Assembly (NCBI RefSeq): GCF_026460945.1
Contig: NZ_JAOVZV010000015.1
Location: 248,001 to 312,000 of the forward strand
Direction: 5' to 3'
Length of the DNA: 64,000 nt
From: Chryseobacterium luquanense
GTDB lineage: Bacteria; Bacteroidota; Bacteroidia; Flavobacteriales; Weeksellaceae
Under the pieces are notes generated by a model, which did not search any database, was not told the origin of the DNA, and saw only the letters and a program-made list of their open reading frames with translations. Positions 8,526 through 16,868 of the stretch are shown in pieces (position 1 is the stretch's first letter; the number at the start of each line of letters is the position of its first letter). The position numbers were made by a program, and so were the translations under genes.

Positions 8526-8725
8526 AAAGCATCCAGTTCTTCAAGGGTCATTTTCGTACCTTTCCCTTCTTCTATTTCTTTTTGAGCATCCAAAATCTTC
8601 TTTACAAACTCTGGATTGTACGGACTTTGTTCTTCCTTTTTTTCAATTTCAAAGCCCAATGCTTTTGCCAGTGATTTAATCACTTCAAAATCTTTTTTCT
8701 TCAAATTTTTCAGAACAACTTCCAT
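8516..8725 (-). CDS. Antitoxin of the YoeB-type pair
   Basis: A 69-residue, charged protein directly upstream of and overlapping the toxin gene. The N-terminal half (MEVVLKNLKKKDFEVIKSLA) could form a small dimerisation or DNA-binding unit. The C-terminal half (SPYNPEFVKKI, then GTKMTLEELDALWK) resembles the toxin-binding tail of small Bacteroidota antitoxins, perhaps the DUF2683 group. It is not clearly a YefM/Phd protein by eye. It begins 30 bases after the sufB stop. Its role as antitoxin is inferred mainly from position, overlap and size. Confidence 0.8.
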   Translation of the reverse strand: MEVVLKNLKKKDFEVIKSLAKALGFEIEKKEEQSPYNPEFVKKILDAQKEIEEGKGTKMTLEELDALWK

Positions 8726-8755
8726 AACTTAAATTTTATTTAAAATTACAAAATT

Positions 8756-10204
8756 CTATCCTACAGAACCTTCCAAAGAAATCTCCAATAATTTCTGAGC
8801 TTCGATGGCAAACTCCATTGGTAATTTATTTAAAACTTCTTTACTGAAACCATTTACAATTAAAGCAATTGCTCTTTCTGTGTCGATTCCTCTCTGGTTA
8901 CAGTAGAAAATCTGATCTTCACCGATTTTTGAAGTCGTAGCTTCGTGCTCCAGCTGAGCTGTTGGATCTTTAATTTCAATATAAGGGAAAGTATGCGCTC
9001 CACATTCGTTACCCATCAGTAATGAGTCACACTGTGAGAAGTTTCTCGCTCCCTTTGCAGAAGGCATTACTTTTACCAATCCTCTGTATGAATTTTGAGA
9101 TTTTCCTGCAGAAATTCCTTTAGAAATAATCGTTGATTTTGTATTTCTACCGATGTGGATCATCTTTGTACCGGTATCAGCATACTGATGATTGTTGGTT
9201 ACGGCGATAGAGTAAAACTCACCGATCGAACCGTCACCTTTCAAAATACATGAAGGATATTTCCATGTTACTGCAGAACCTGTTTCAACCTGAGTCCATG
9301 AGATTTTTGCTTTGGTTTCGCACAATCCTCTCTTGGTTACAAAGTTGAAAACTCCACCCTTACCTTCTTCATTTCCCGGATACCAATTCTGAACTGTTGA
9401 ATATTTAATTTCGGCATTATCCAAAGCAATCAATTCTACAACCGCAGCGTGAAGCTGGTTTTCATCTCTTGACGGAGCTGTACAGCCTTCCAAGTAAGAA
9501 ACATAACTTCCCTCATCTGCAATGACAAGCGTTCTTTCAAACTGACCTGTCCCAGACTGATTAATACGGAAATAAGTTGATAATTCCATGGGACATCTTA
9601 CGCCTTTTGGAATATAGCAGAAACTTCCGTCAGAAAATACTGCGGAGTTCAATGCTGCGTAAAAATTATCGCCTCTAGGAACTACTTTTCCAAGATATTT
9701 TCTTACCAAATCCGGATGATGCTTAATCGCTTCGGAAATCGAACAGAAAATAATTCCTTTTTCTGCTAAGGTATCCTGAAACGTTGTTTTTACGGACACA
9801 GAATCTATCACGATATCTACAGCAACATTTGAAAGTCTTTTCTGCTCTTCGATATTGATTCCTAACTTGGCAAAAGTTGCCAATAATTCAGGATCAACTT
9901 CATCTAAACTTTCTAGTTGTGGATTTGATTTTGGAGCAGCATAATATTTAATCGCCTGAAAATCCGGTTTCTCATATTTGATGTTAGCCCATTCCGGCTC
10001 CGTCATTTTTAACCAGATTTTGAAAGATTCCAAACGCCATTCTGTCATCCATTCCGGCTCTTCTTTTTTAGCAGAGATAGCACGGACGATGTCTTCGTTT
10101 AAACCAGTTGGGAAATCTTCGTAATCGATCTTCGTTTCCCAGCCGAATTCGTATTTTTTATTTTCTAAATCGACTCTTAAGTCGTCTTCAGTATATTTAC
10201 TCAT
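8756..10204 (-). CDS. sufB: Fe-S cluster assembly protein SufB
   Basis: A 482-residue SufB, the main scaffold on which clusters form in the SufBC2D complex. Conserved blocks include [45 protein letters not shown] [37 protein letters not shown] and [10 protein letters not shown]. The length is normal. It lies 66 bases downstream of the A-type carrier gene and 30 bases upstream of the antitoxin gene. It should act in the cytoplasm with SufC and SufD; sulfur would come from SufS, which is encoded 28 kb away. Confidence 0.97.
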   Translation of the reverse strand: MSKYTEDDLRVDLENKKYEFGWETKIDYEDFPTGLNEDIVRAISAKKEEPEWMTEWRLESFKIWLKMTEPEWANIKYEKPDFQAIKYYAAPKSNPQLESLDEVDPELLATFAKLGINIEEQKRLSNVAVDIVIDSVSVKTTFQDTLAEKGIIFCSISEAIKHHPDLVRKYLGKVVPRGDNFYAALNSAVFSDGSFCYIPKGVRCPMELSTYFRINQSGTGQFERTLVIADEGSYVSYLEGCTAPSRDENQLHAAVVELIALDNAEIKYSTVQNWYPGNEEGKGGVFNFVTKRGLCETKAKISWTQVETGSAVTWKYPSCILKGDGSIGEFYSIAVTNNHQYADTGTKMIHIGRNTKSTIISKGISAGKSQNSYRGLVKVMPSAKGARNFSQCDSLLMGNECGAHTFPYIEIKDPTAQLEHEATTSKIGEDQIFYCNQRGIDTERAIALIVNGFSKEVLNKLPMEFAIEAQKLLEISLEGSVG

Positions 10205-10270
10205 TTTAATAGATTTTAGAAATTAGAATTAAGATTTAGATAATTCCAAATCAATATTTCCAATGTCTAA

Positions 10271-10600
10271 TTATAAGCTAAAACTCTCTCCACAACCACA
10301 CGTTCTGGATGCATTAGGATTATTAAAAATAAATCCTTTCCCATTCAAACCTCCGGAATATTCTAAAGTAGTACCTGCCAAGTAAAGTATAGATTTTTTT
10401 TCAACAACGATTTTTATTCCGTTATCTTCAAAAATCTGGTCTGTTTCGTTTTGCTTATTGTCAAAACCTAACATATACTCTAGTCCTGAACAACCACCAC
10501 TTTTTACCCCAACTCTTATATAATCTTCAGCAGGGTTAAAGCCGTCTTCTGTCATCAGCTGAACTGCTTTTACCTTTGCCTGATCTGAAACCTTTATCAT
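10271..10600 (-). CDS. sufA: A-type Fe-S carrier protein (SufA/IscA/ErpA family)
   Basis: A 109-residue HesB/IscA-type protein. The three conserved cysteines are present: C37 in GGCSGLEYML, and C101 and C103 in the C-terminal CGCGESFSL. These bind iron or a cluster for transfer to apo-proteins. As first gene of the suf operon it is most naturally SufA, although the A-type families (SufA, IscA, ErpA) cannot be separated by eye. A -7 element TATTTTTG lies at 10629-10636 on the minus strand, about 30 bases upstream of the ATG. Confidence 0.93.
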   Translation of the reverse strand: MIKVSDQAKVKAVQLMTEDGFNPAEDYIRVGVKSGGCSGLEYMLGFDNKQNETDQIFEDNGIKIVVEKKSILYLAGTTLEYSGGLNGKGFIFNNPNASRTCGCGESFSL

Positions 10601-10628
10601 TGTATTAATTTAGAATGATTTAATCTTG

Positions 10629-10636
10629 CAAAAATA
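10629..10636 (-). promoter_or_regulatory. -7 element of the suf operon promoter
   Basis: TATTTTTG on the minus strand, 29 bases before the ATG of the A-type carrier gene. No matching -33 TTG is seen. No obvious IscR-like or Fur-like palindrome was recognised. Confidence 0.45.
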
Positions 10637-10699
10637 CGAACAATAATCAGTAAATAAAAATCGGTGATTTTATTTTATCGATTTTTATCATCGATGCTT

Positions 10700-10707
10700 T
10701 AACTTTG
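10700..10707 (+). promoter_or_regulatory. -7 element upstream of the GLPGLI gene
   Basis: TAACTTTG matches TAnnTTTG, 38 bases before the ATG at 10746. There is no clear -33 element. Confidence 0.45.
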
Positions 10708-10745
10708 GTTAAAATTTAAAATCAAAACTATAAATCAAGAAAATA

Positions 10746-11588
10746 ATGAAAAAAATTGGTGTTTTTGCTATGGTAGTATTAGCGCAAATCACTTTTGCAC
10801 AAGCAAACAGATTTGTGTATCAAGTTACAATGAAACCAAATGCAAGTGATAAGAATGATATTAAGACTGAAAATGCTTATTTAGACATTTCAGCAGATAA
10901 ATCGATGTTCTATTCTGAAAACAGAATTAAAAGAGATTCTGTGATGCGGGCGAATTTTCAAAGCGGTGGAGGAAGAGGTTTTAACAGAGATCAAATGGAA
11001 GGTTTAAGATCAATCATTAATTATTCCATTGAAAAAGACAAAAAAGATCAGAAAACGACTTATAAAGATAGAATTGGTAGAGATATTTATACTTACGAAG
11101 AAGATCGTCCTTTAAATTGGAAAATTTCATCTGAAACTACAAAAATAGGTGATTATAAAGTGCAAAAAGCTGAAACTGATTTTGGTGGAAGAAAATGGAC
11201 AGCTTGGTTTACAACAGATCTTCCTTATCAAGACGGACCTTATAAATTCAGCGGACTTCCAGGTTTGGTTGTAAAAGCAGAAGATTCTACCGGCGAATAT
11301 TCTTTTGATTTAATGAAAAACTATAAAATCGCTGGTTTCCCTGAAATGAATACTTTCGGAAATGTTGTGAAAGTAAAAAGAACAGATTATGTAAAGCAAC
11401 AAGAAAAATATAAAAGTGATCCCTCTGCTTTTATGAATAGTCAGCGTGGAGGCGGAGGTTTTGCAGGAGGTGGCCCAAGAGGAAATGGAGGTGGAGGAAA
11501 TCAAAATCCAGCCGATATGAGAAAAAGAATGGAGGAAAGAGTAAAAGAGGAAGCTAAAAATAACAGCAATCCAATTGAATTGAAATAA
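10746..11588 (+). CDS. GLPGLI family secreted protein
   Basis: A 280-residue exported protein. The signal peptide is MKKIGVFAMVVLAQITFAQA. The family-defining segment is KFSGLPGLVVKAED (residues ~175-190), preceded by AWFTTDLPYQDGPY. GLPGLI proteins are abundant in Bacteroidota and of unknown function, probably periplasmic or outer-membrane associated. The last 55 residues form a low-complexity tail: Gly-rich with Arg and Asn, then a charged helix (RKRMEERVKEEAKNN). That tail is not part of the family core. The gene is monocistronic between its own promoter and a bidirectional terminator. Confidence 0.88.
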   Translation: MKKIGVFAMVVLAQITFAQANRFVYQVTMKPNASDKNDIKTENAYLDISADKSMFYSENRIKRDSVMRANFQSGGGRGFNRDQMEGLRSIINYSIEKDKKDQKTTYKDRIGRDIYTYEEDRPLNWKISSETTKIGDYKVQKAETDFGGRKWTAWFTTDLPYQDGPYKFSGLPGLVVKAEDSTGEYSFDLMKNYKIAGFPEMNTFGNVVKVKRTDYVKQQEKYKSDPSAFMNSQRGGGGFAGGGPRGNGGGGNQNPADMRKRMEERVKEEAKNNSNPIELK

Positions 11589-11594
11589 TAAAAA

Positions 11595-11622
11595 AACCTG
11601 AAGAGCTTCTTCAGGTTTTTTG
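11595..11622. terminator. Bidirectional terminator
   Basis: AACCTGAAGA (11595-11604) and its complement (11608-11617) with a three-base loop, flanked by A's and T's. It sits between the GLPGLI gene and the convergent zinc peptidase gene. Confidence 0.85.
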
Positions 11623-11624
11623 TT

Positions 11625-12482
11625 TTATCTTAAAAGTTGGCTGAATGTATCGCCCTGTTTAATATTTGTCGCATTATATCCTTTCATAAACCATTCTTTT
11701 CGTTGTGCGGATGAACCGTGTGTAAAACTTTCCTGATTTACGTATCCCTGAGATCTTTTTTGGATATTATCATCTCCAACAGCTTCAGCTGCTTCAATTG
11801 CTGAGTCTATATCTCCTGGCTCAAGAAAATGCTCTCTTTCATTAGAATACTTAGCCCAAAGTCCGGCATAAAAATCAGCCTGAAGTTCTGTTGCTACAGA
11901 GATTTTATTCAATTGCGCTTCAGAATATCTGCCGCTTCTTCTTGCATTATCTGTTTCGTTTAAAGTTCCCAAAAGATTTTGTACGTGATGACCCATTTCA
12001 TGAGCCATTACGTAAGCGATAGTAAACTCGGTAACTTTAGCACCAAAGTTTTTCTGCAATTCCTTGAAAAAACTCATATCCATATAAACCGATTGATCTG
12101 CCGGACAATAAAATGGTCCCATTGCAGATTGTGCAGTTCCACAACCGGAGTTAGTTGCGCTTTCAAATAAAACTACTTTTGCAGGTCTGTATTGCAATCC
12201 GTTATCTTTAAAAATCTGAGCCCAGGTTTGTTCGTTCTCTGCAGTAACCATTTTTACAAATTCTCCAATTTGCAGTTCGCCTTGACTTAATTCTCGTTTT
12301 TCTGTTTGACGAGGAGCGCTTCCACCTCCCGAAGAAAGTATTGCAGAAGGATCTCCACCTAAGAAAAATACAATTGCTGCGATAATTATAGTGCCTAATC
12401 CACCACCAACAATTGCGCCTCCACCGCCTCCAGAGCCACGTCTGTCGTCTACGTTAGTACTTCTGTCTTCAGTCCATTTCAT
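11625..12482 (-). CDS. Neutral zinc metallopeptidase (YpfJ family)
   Basis: A 285-residue membrane-anchored protein. The N-terminal ~25 residues are hydrophilic and Gly-rich (GSGGGGGAIVGGG), followed by one transmembrane helix at about 30-42. The zinc-binding motif HEMGHH is at 161-166, and the later TELQADFYAG supplies the third ligand region typical of the YpfJ family. Two cysteines (C114, C126) flank the conserved FYCPADQSVYMD block and may form a disulfide. The substrate is unknown. It lies 47 bases downstream of ribH in the same direction, so co-transcription is possible. Confidence 0.93.
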   Translation of the reverse strand: MKWTEDRSTNVDDRRGSGGGGGAIVGGGLGTIIIAAIVFFLGGDPSAILSSGGGSAPRQTEKRELSQGELQIGEFVKMVTAENEQTWAQIFKDNGLQYRPAKVVLFESATNSGCGTAQSAMGPFYCPADQSVYMDMSFFKELQKNFGAKVTEFTIAYVMAHEMGHHVQNLLGTLNETDNARRSGRYSEAQLNKISVATELQADFYAGLWAKYSNEREHFLEPGDIDSAIEAAEAVGDDNIQKRSQGYVNQESFTHGSSAQRKEWFMKGYNATNIKQGDTFSQLLR

Positions 12483-12529
12483 AATTTGTAATTTTTAAAG
12501 TAAAGTTAAAAATTTTAATGAATCAGAAA

Positions 12530-13057
12530 TTAATTGTTTTGAGAATTTCCAAAGCCAATATTTCCTTTCTTGTCGGAAAGATTTCTTTTAAAATTGATCA
12601 TGCTTAAGGCTGTAACTGCCGCTTCAACGCCTTTGTTTCCTAAATCTCCGCCACTTCTTGCGATAGACTGCTCTTTCGTGTCATCTGTTAAAACACAGAA
12701 AATTGTCGGAGTATCGGTTAAAATATTACAGTCTTTAATTCCCTGTGCAACTGCATCACAAACGAAATCAAAATGCGGTGTTTCTCCCCTGATGACACAT
12801 CCGATGGCAATTACTGCATCAAAACTTCGTTCCTTACAGAGTTGCATGCTTGCATAATTTAATTCAAAAGCTCCGGGAACGGAAAACTGTTTTATATTTT
12901 CAGCTTTTACACCTTCTTTTTCAAGGATTTCTAAAGCTGCATCACGTAGATTGTATGTTACAAAGTCATTCCACTCAGAAAAGACAATGCCGATAGAAAA
13001 ATCTTCGGCATTGGTAATATTAAGTGGCTTGTAATCTGAAAGATTAACTGTTGCCAT
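12530..13057 (-). CDS. ribH: 6,7-dimethyl-8-ribityllumazine synthase
   Basis: A 175-residue lumazine synthase, the penultimate step of riboflavin synthesis. It condenses 5-amino-6-ribitylamino-uracil with 3,4-dihydroxy-2-butanone 4-phosphate. Family blocks are clear: FSEWNDFVTYNL, PGAFELNYASMQL, IAIGCVIRGETPHFDFVCDA with the catalytic His, and a NKGVEAAVTAL segment. A short tail of about 20 polar residues follows the core. It starts three bases after the stop of the upstream TPR gene. No other rib genes are nearby and no FMN riboswitch is recognisable upstream. Confidence 0.97.
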   Translation of the reverse strand: MATVNLSDYKPLNITNAEDFSIGIVFSEWNDFVTYNLRDAALEILEKEGVKAENIKQFSVPGAFELNYASMQLCKERSFDAVIAIGCVIRGETPHFDFVCDAVAQGIKDCNILTDTPTIFCVLTDDTKEQSIARSGGDLGNKGVEAAVTALSMINFKRNLSDKKGNIGFGNSQNN

Positions 13058-13060
13058 GTT

Positions 13061-13771
13061 TTAATTTAAATATTTAGTCATTTCGATATAAGAATCAGAC
13101 ATTCCGTTGTCATAATCCTGATATTTTTCGTCGATTGTAGCGAAGTATTTTTTAGCTTCTGCATTTTTCTTCATTCCTAAAGCTACAATACCAGCTTTTC
13201 TTGTGAAATAATAAGAAGTATAAGGGTCATCAGATGCTGTCGCAGCTTTGTCTAATAATGCTAAAGCTTCATCATTTTTGTTAAGACCGGATTTTGCATC
13301 TGCCATTACACCAAACTTCATTGCTGTTAATGTTTTGTTGTCAGACGAAAATTTATCTAAAAGATCATAAGCTTCCTGATATTTTCCTTCTTTAAATTTA
13401 AGCAAGCCTGCGTTGTAAGCAGAAAGTTTACCTATTTTAGTAGAAGAATATTCATTATAAGTTCCTAAAAAACCTGGGTTTGCTGCAGATTTTCCACCTA
13501 AAGCTTCTTTATCTTTACCTTCTGTAAGATTTTTTTGTGCTGTAAGATACGTTTTTACAGCTTCAGCATTATTTGGAGCAACCACAAACTGTTGGTACCC
13601 GAAATAAGCTAAAACTCCAACAACCAAACCTATAAATACGGCACTTAATGGTTTTTGATATTTTTCTAGGAATCTTTCTGTGTTTAAAGCCTCTCTATCA
13701 AGGTCTTTAAAGAATTCCACTGTTTCTTTGCCTTCTTGCTCGTTTGGAGCATTCTTTCCCAATTTTGCCAT
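13061..13771 (-). CDS. TPR-repeat membrane protein (YfgM-like)
   Basis: A 236-residue protein with an N-terminal cytoplasmic segment (NEQEGKETVEFFKDLDREAL), one transmembrane helix at about 45-65 (FIGLVVGVLAYFGYQ), and a C-terminal domain of about 160 residues with helix-turn-helix TPR-like repeats. The topology resembles YfgM, which in E. coli associates with SecYEG and periplasmic chaperones. That function is not demonstrated for this branch. It is the first gene of a pair with ribH (three-base gap), a common arrangement in flavobacteria. Confidence 0.8.
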   Translation of the reverse strand: MAKLGKNAPNEQEGKETVEFFKDLDREALNTERFLEKYQKPLSAVFIGLVVGVLAYFGYQQFVVAPNNAEAVKTYLTAQKNLTEGKDKEALGGKSAANPGFLGTYNEYSSTKIGKLSAYNAGLLKFKEGKYQEAYDLLDKFSSDNKTLTAMKFGVMADAKSGLNKNDEALALLDKAATASDDPYTSYYFTRKAGIVALGMKKNAEAKKYFATIDEKYQDYDNGMSDSYIEMTKYLN

Positions 13772-13931
13772 AAATTTTTTAAAAATTGAACTGCAAATTT
13801 AATTGTTTCTGAGTGATTTACAAAATACTTTGCAGGGGATTGTTGATTTTATTTAAAAAAGTAAAATGATTTGCCAATTATTAATTGTTAAAACAGTTAT
13901 TGTAGCATTTCTTCACTTTTTCATTCTAGAT

Positions 13932-14468
13932 TTAATATTCTAAAGTGTGATAGATTTCAGCATTGAATTTTTTAAGTTTTTCTTCGCCTTTCAAATCTTT
14001 CAAGCCAATTAAAAAACTGAACTGTACTACTTCTGCACCTTGTTTTTTTACCAATTTTGCAGCAGCTTCTGTTGTTCCTCCGGTTGCTAAAAGATCATCA
14101 TGAATTAAAATTCGCTGTCCTTTTTTTATCTGCCCTTCTCTGGTTTCTATTTCTGCGCTTCCATATTCCAAATCATATTTTTCTGAAATAATCGGTGGTG
14201 GAAGCTTTCCTTTCTTCCTAATTAAGATAAACGGAACTTCTAAAGCGACTGCTATTGCAATTCCGAAAAGATAGCCACGACTTTCAATACCACAGACTGC
14301 ATCTACTTTTCCTTTGCTGAATTTTACCAAATCTTCAATTACTTCTTCATACAATTTAGGATCAAGAAAAATCGATGAAATATCTTTAAACTGAATTCCC
14401 GGAATAGGAAAGTCAGCGATATTTTCTATGGTTGCTTCAAGCTTTGAAATGAGTTCCTGCGATGCCAT
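13932..14468 (-). CDS. apt: Adenine phosphoribosyltransferase
   Basis: A 178-residue purine salvage enzyme converting adenine and PRPP to AMP. The PRPP-binding loop is ILIHDDLLATGGTTEAAAKL, and the substrate-specificity part includes FPIPGIQFKDISSIF and CGIESRGYLFG. The length is normal. The ATG comes one base after the stop codon of the upstream lipoprotein gene, so translation is probably coupled, although the two products have no evident functional link. A 160-base AT-rich gap separates it from the downstream TPR gene. Confidence 0.97.
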   Translation of the reverse strand: MASQELISKLEATIENIADFPIPGIQFKDISSIFLDPKLYEEVIEDLVKFSKGKVDAVCGIESRGYLFGIAIAVALEVPFILIRKKGKLPPPIISEKYDLEYGSAEIETREGQIKKGQRILIHDDLLATGGTTEAAAKLVKKQGAEVVQFSFLIGLKDLKGEEKLKKFNAEIYHTLEY

Positions 14469-14469
14469 T

Positions 14470-15657
14470 TTATGGATTAATCTTATAACTTGAAATTTTC
14501 CATTCTCCGTTTACATTTTTAAGACCAAAAGTTGCCTTTAAAGATGTCGTTCTCCCATTTTTATCTGTTACATCGTACGTTGCATTTACGCTTGATGAAT
14601 TTGCATTTGAAGCATTTGTTGTAACATTTTTTACACTTACGTTTTTAATCGCTCCAAAACCTGAAGTAGGATTTGAGAAAGACTCGTAAGTTCCCCAACT
14701 TGGGTTGCTTGATGAATCGAATGCCGCTTTTAAATTCTGTGAGCTTACATTATTTAAAAATTTGTTTACGGTATTTTTCGGATCTGCAGTTGGTTGTTTT
14801 GGTGTCGCAGGTGTCGTTGTTGCTGGATCTGTTCCTGTAGTTGGAGGAGTTGGATTACTCGGATCAATTACTGCATTCGGATCTTGGTTAATCATTGTTG
14901 AGTCCGTTTTTGGTACTTCAGGAACTTTTAAAGCTGAAGGATTTACATCTAAACCAATTTTAGACATTTTAAATGTTTTCCCAGTTGTTTTTACAGAAAC
15001 TGTTATATCAATTTTGTTATCAACAATTTTTGAAGCCAATAAAGATGAAAATTTAAGGTTAAAACCTTTAAAATTGTTATCCTGCATTAAGTTTTTAGCC
15101 GTTGAAAGCTTCATACCATTGCTGAAAACTTCTAAAGTTGTTTCTAAACCAGCGCCTGTAAATGCAATCGGATTTCCTGAGTTGTCAACCAATCTTGGTA
15201 CGATTTGAATTGCAGTAGGGCCATTTCCTGTATCGCCAGAAAGTTGGGTAAGAATACTTAACGAACTTGCTCTTACGTCATTCGGATCACTTTCTTTAGC
15301 TTTATCATCCCCGAAAATATTCATTTCACCTAATGACGGTGGAGCTGTACTTGCCCATTCAATACCGTTTTGTTGTGCAACCTGATCTGCTAAAGACAAA
15401 ATTTCGGGTACTTTTTTACCGTTGATCAATTGACCTAAAGCTTTTAATTCGTTTACATCACCTTCTGCTTCTACACCAAAAGTTTTTAGAATATAAAGCG
15501 CTTCGTTGAATTTGATTTGCTTAATTGTGGTAAGACTCGATGCCATATCGTTGATACTCGACTGTAAAGTCTGGGTTGTAGTTGCATCTACGCTGTCTTT
15601 TTTACATGACGTAAAAAGTAACAGGCTGAACATGAGTAGCAAAGAAAACTTTTTCAT
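14470..15657 (-). CDS. Lipoprotein of unknown function
   Basis: A 395-residue lipoprotein: MKKFSLLLMFSLLLFTSC with the acceptor Cys at 18. It has three parts. Residues ~20-245 form a domain I do not recognise. Residues ~250-292 are a Pro/Thr-rich linker (NPTPPTTGTDPATTTPATPK). The last ~100 residues look like a small alpha+beta domain similar to NTF2-like DUF4878 modules (KFLNNVSSQNLKAAFDSS, VNGEWKISSYKINP). This last assignment is tentative. The gene is translationally adjacent to apt. The linker suggests an extended surface or periplasmic arrangement. Confidence 0.65.
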   Translation of the reverse strand: MKKFSLLLMFSLLLFTSCKKDSVDATTTQTLQSSINDMASSLTTIKQIKFNEALYILKTFGVEAEGDVNELKALGQLINGKKVPEILSLADQVAQQNGIEWASTAPPSLGEMNIFGDDKAKESDPNDVRASSLSILTQLSGDTGNGPTAIQIVPRLVDNSGNPIAFTGAGLETTLEVFSNGMKLSTAKNLMQDNNFKGFNLKFSSLLASKIVDNKIDITVSVKTTGKTFKMSKIGLDVNPSALKVPEVPKTDSTMINQDPNAVIDPSNPTPPTTGTDPATTTPATPKQPTADPKNTVNKFLNNVSSQNLKAAFDSSSNPSWGTYESFSNPTSGFGAIKNVSVKNVTTNASNANSSSVNATYDVTDKNGRTTSLKATFGLKNVNGEWKISSYKINP

Positions 15658-15709
15658 TTTAATTATGGTTTATGGCAAATTTAGTAAAACCTTTATTAAT
15701 AAAGATTTT

Positions 15710-16729
15710 TTATTTTTTGTTTTCTTTTTCCTTCAAATCATCCTTAAAGAATGAAGAGAAAATTGCCTGCATATTTGGGAAAGAAGCATCCTGCCAATAA
15801 TTTGATGAATAGTTGCTGTTGTTTTTATTTAATTTAACTTTATTTTCAACATCATTATCATCACGGAAGTCTAATTCTGTGGGATAAAAATTTTTGTATG
15901 AAATAAGTTGGTTGTAATCGGGTTCGCTTTTATGTTTAAATTTGATGTAACCGATCTCGTTTGATTCTAAGAAATCTCTCAAATCTTTTTTAGAGTCTTT
16001 TTCGTAAGAATGGTTAATCAGTGCTTTAATATCATAAAGTCTATACCCAAAAAGAGCCATTTCTTTTTCCTGTAAAGCACTTCCACTGATTTCTATTTCG
16101 TCTTTTGTTTTTCCTTTCAGCTCTTTGATGGTAGCTTTTTTATTTTTATATTCTTCAATATTTCCAACATTCGGTAGTTTCGGAAGGTCTAAAAATGCGT
16201 TGTAATCTAAAAGTCCGGTTTGCTTTCTGTCGGTTGACGGATTTTCTAACCTGAAAACTCTATATTGTTGCACGTTTGTGCTTTTCAGTTTTTTTGTTTT
16301 ATTATCAAAAACATAGGTTGCAATTCCATCCATATAACAATTCAATTTACCGTTTACTGTTAGATAAGCATTGAAGTTTCCTTTTACAAAAACATATTTT
16401 GCGGGTTTATTATTTTTAATGACAACCGCTTCGATTTCTTTTACTCGGTCATTCAGTTTTACAACATCTTTGTTGATTTCGTTAAATGATAAAGTAGCAA
16501 TTGAAATGTTATCATAAACCAACTGAAATTTTTCCTGATCTTGTGAAAGAGTAGATTTTTCAATTTTTCCGTCGATGTCTGAGGTCGCTAAAATATTTCC
16601 TTCTTTTCCAAAAACTGCAACTTTTGGTAATGGCTGTCCTGTTTTTTCAGAAACAAAACTGATGCTTTGGGCATTAAAGATGCTGAAGAAAATAATGAAT
16701 AGAAAATTTAGTAGATGCGATTTTTTCAT
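15710..16729 (-). CDS. Secreted protein with an N-terminal regulatory-like domain
   Basis: A 339-residue exported protein with signal peptide MKKSHLLNFLFIIFFSIFNA. The first mature ~70 residues (SFVSEKTGQPLPKVAVFGKE, GNILATSDIDGKIEKS) resemble the CarboxypepD_reg-like beta-sandwich found at the N-termini of many Bacteroidota surface proteins. The rest, with many Lys, Asn and Asp and no catalytic motif, is unassigned. The protein ends in a charged KEKENKK tail. It lies 52 bases upstream of the lipoprotein gene in the same direction and may share its mRNA. Confidence 0.65.
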   Translation of the reverse strand: MKKSHLLNFLFIIFFSIFNAQSISFVSEKTGQPLPKVAVFGKEGNILATSDIDGKIEKSTLSQDQEKFQLVYDNISIATLSFNEINKDVVKLNDRVKEIEAVVIKNNKPAKYVFVKGNFNAYLTVNGKLNCYMDGIATYVFDNKTKKLKSTNVQQYRVFRLENPSTDRKQTGLLDYNAFLDLPKLPNVGNIEEYKNKKATIKELKGKTKDEIEISGSALQEKEMALFGYRLYDIKALINHSYEKDSKKDLRDFLESNEIGYIKFKHKSEPDYNQLISYKNFYPTELDFRDDNDVENKVKLNKNNSNYSSNYWQDASFPNMQAIFSSFFKDDLKEKENKK

Positions 16730-16813
16730 GGTTTTAATTTATTTAAAAAAGTTAAGGAATTAAGTCTATTATTAAGACAACGAATTTTTAAAAAGGTTGC
16801 CTGTTTAAAATAA

Positions 16814-16845
16814 AAAAAGACTGATTTTTAATAATCAGTCTTTTT
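16814..16845 (-). terminator. act operon terminator
   Basis: Thirteen-base arms AAAAAGACTGATT (16814-16826) and the complement (16833-16845), with a T-run on both strands. It sits just downstream of the actF stop codon. Confidence 0.85.
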
Positions 16846-16868
16846 CAAATATATTTTGTTACAAGTCC

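Noticed and set aside
14705..15208. 167-codon plus-strand frame opposite the lipoprotein gene
   Set aside because: It is hydrophobic and Val/Gly/Phe-rich only because it mirrors the Thr/Pro-rich linker on the other strand. The minus-strand gene has a proper lipobox and start.
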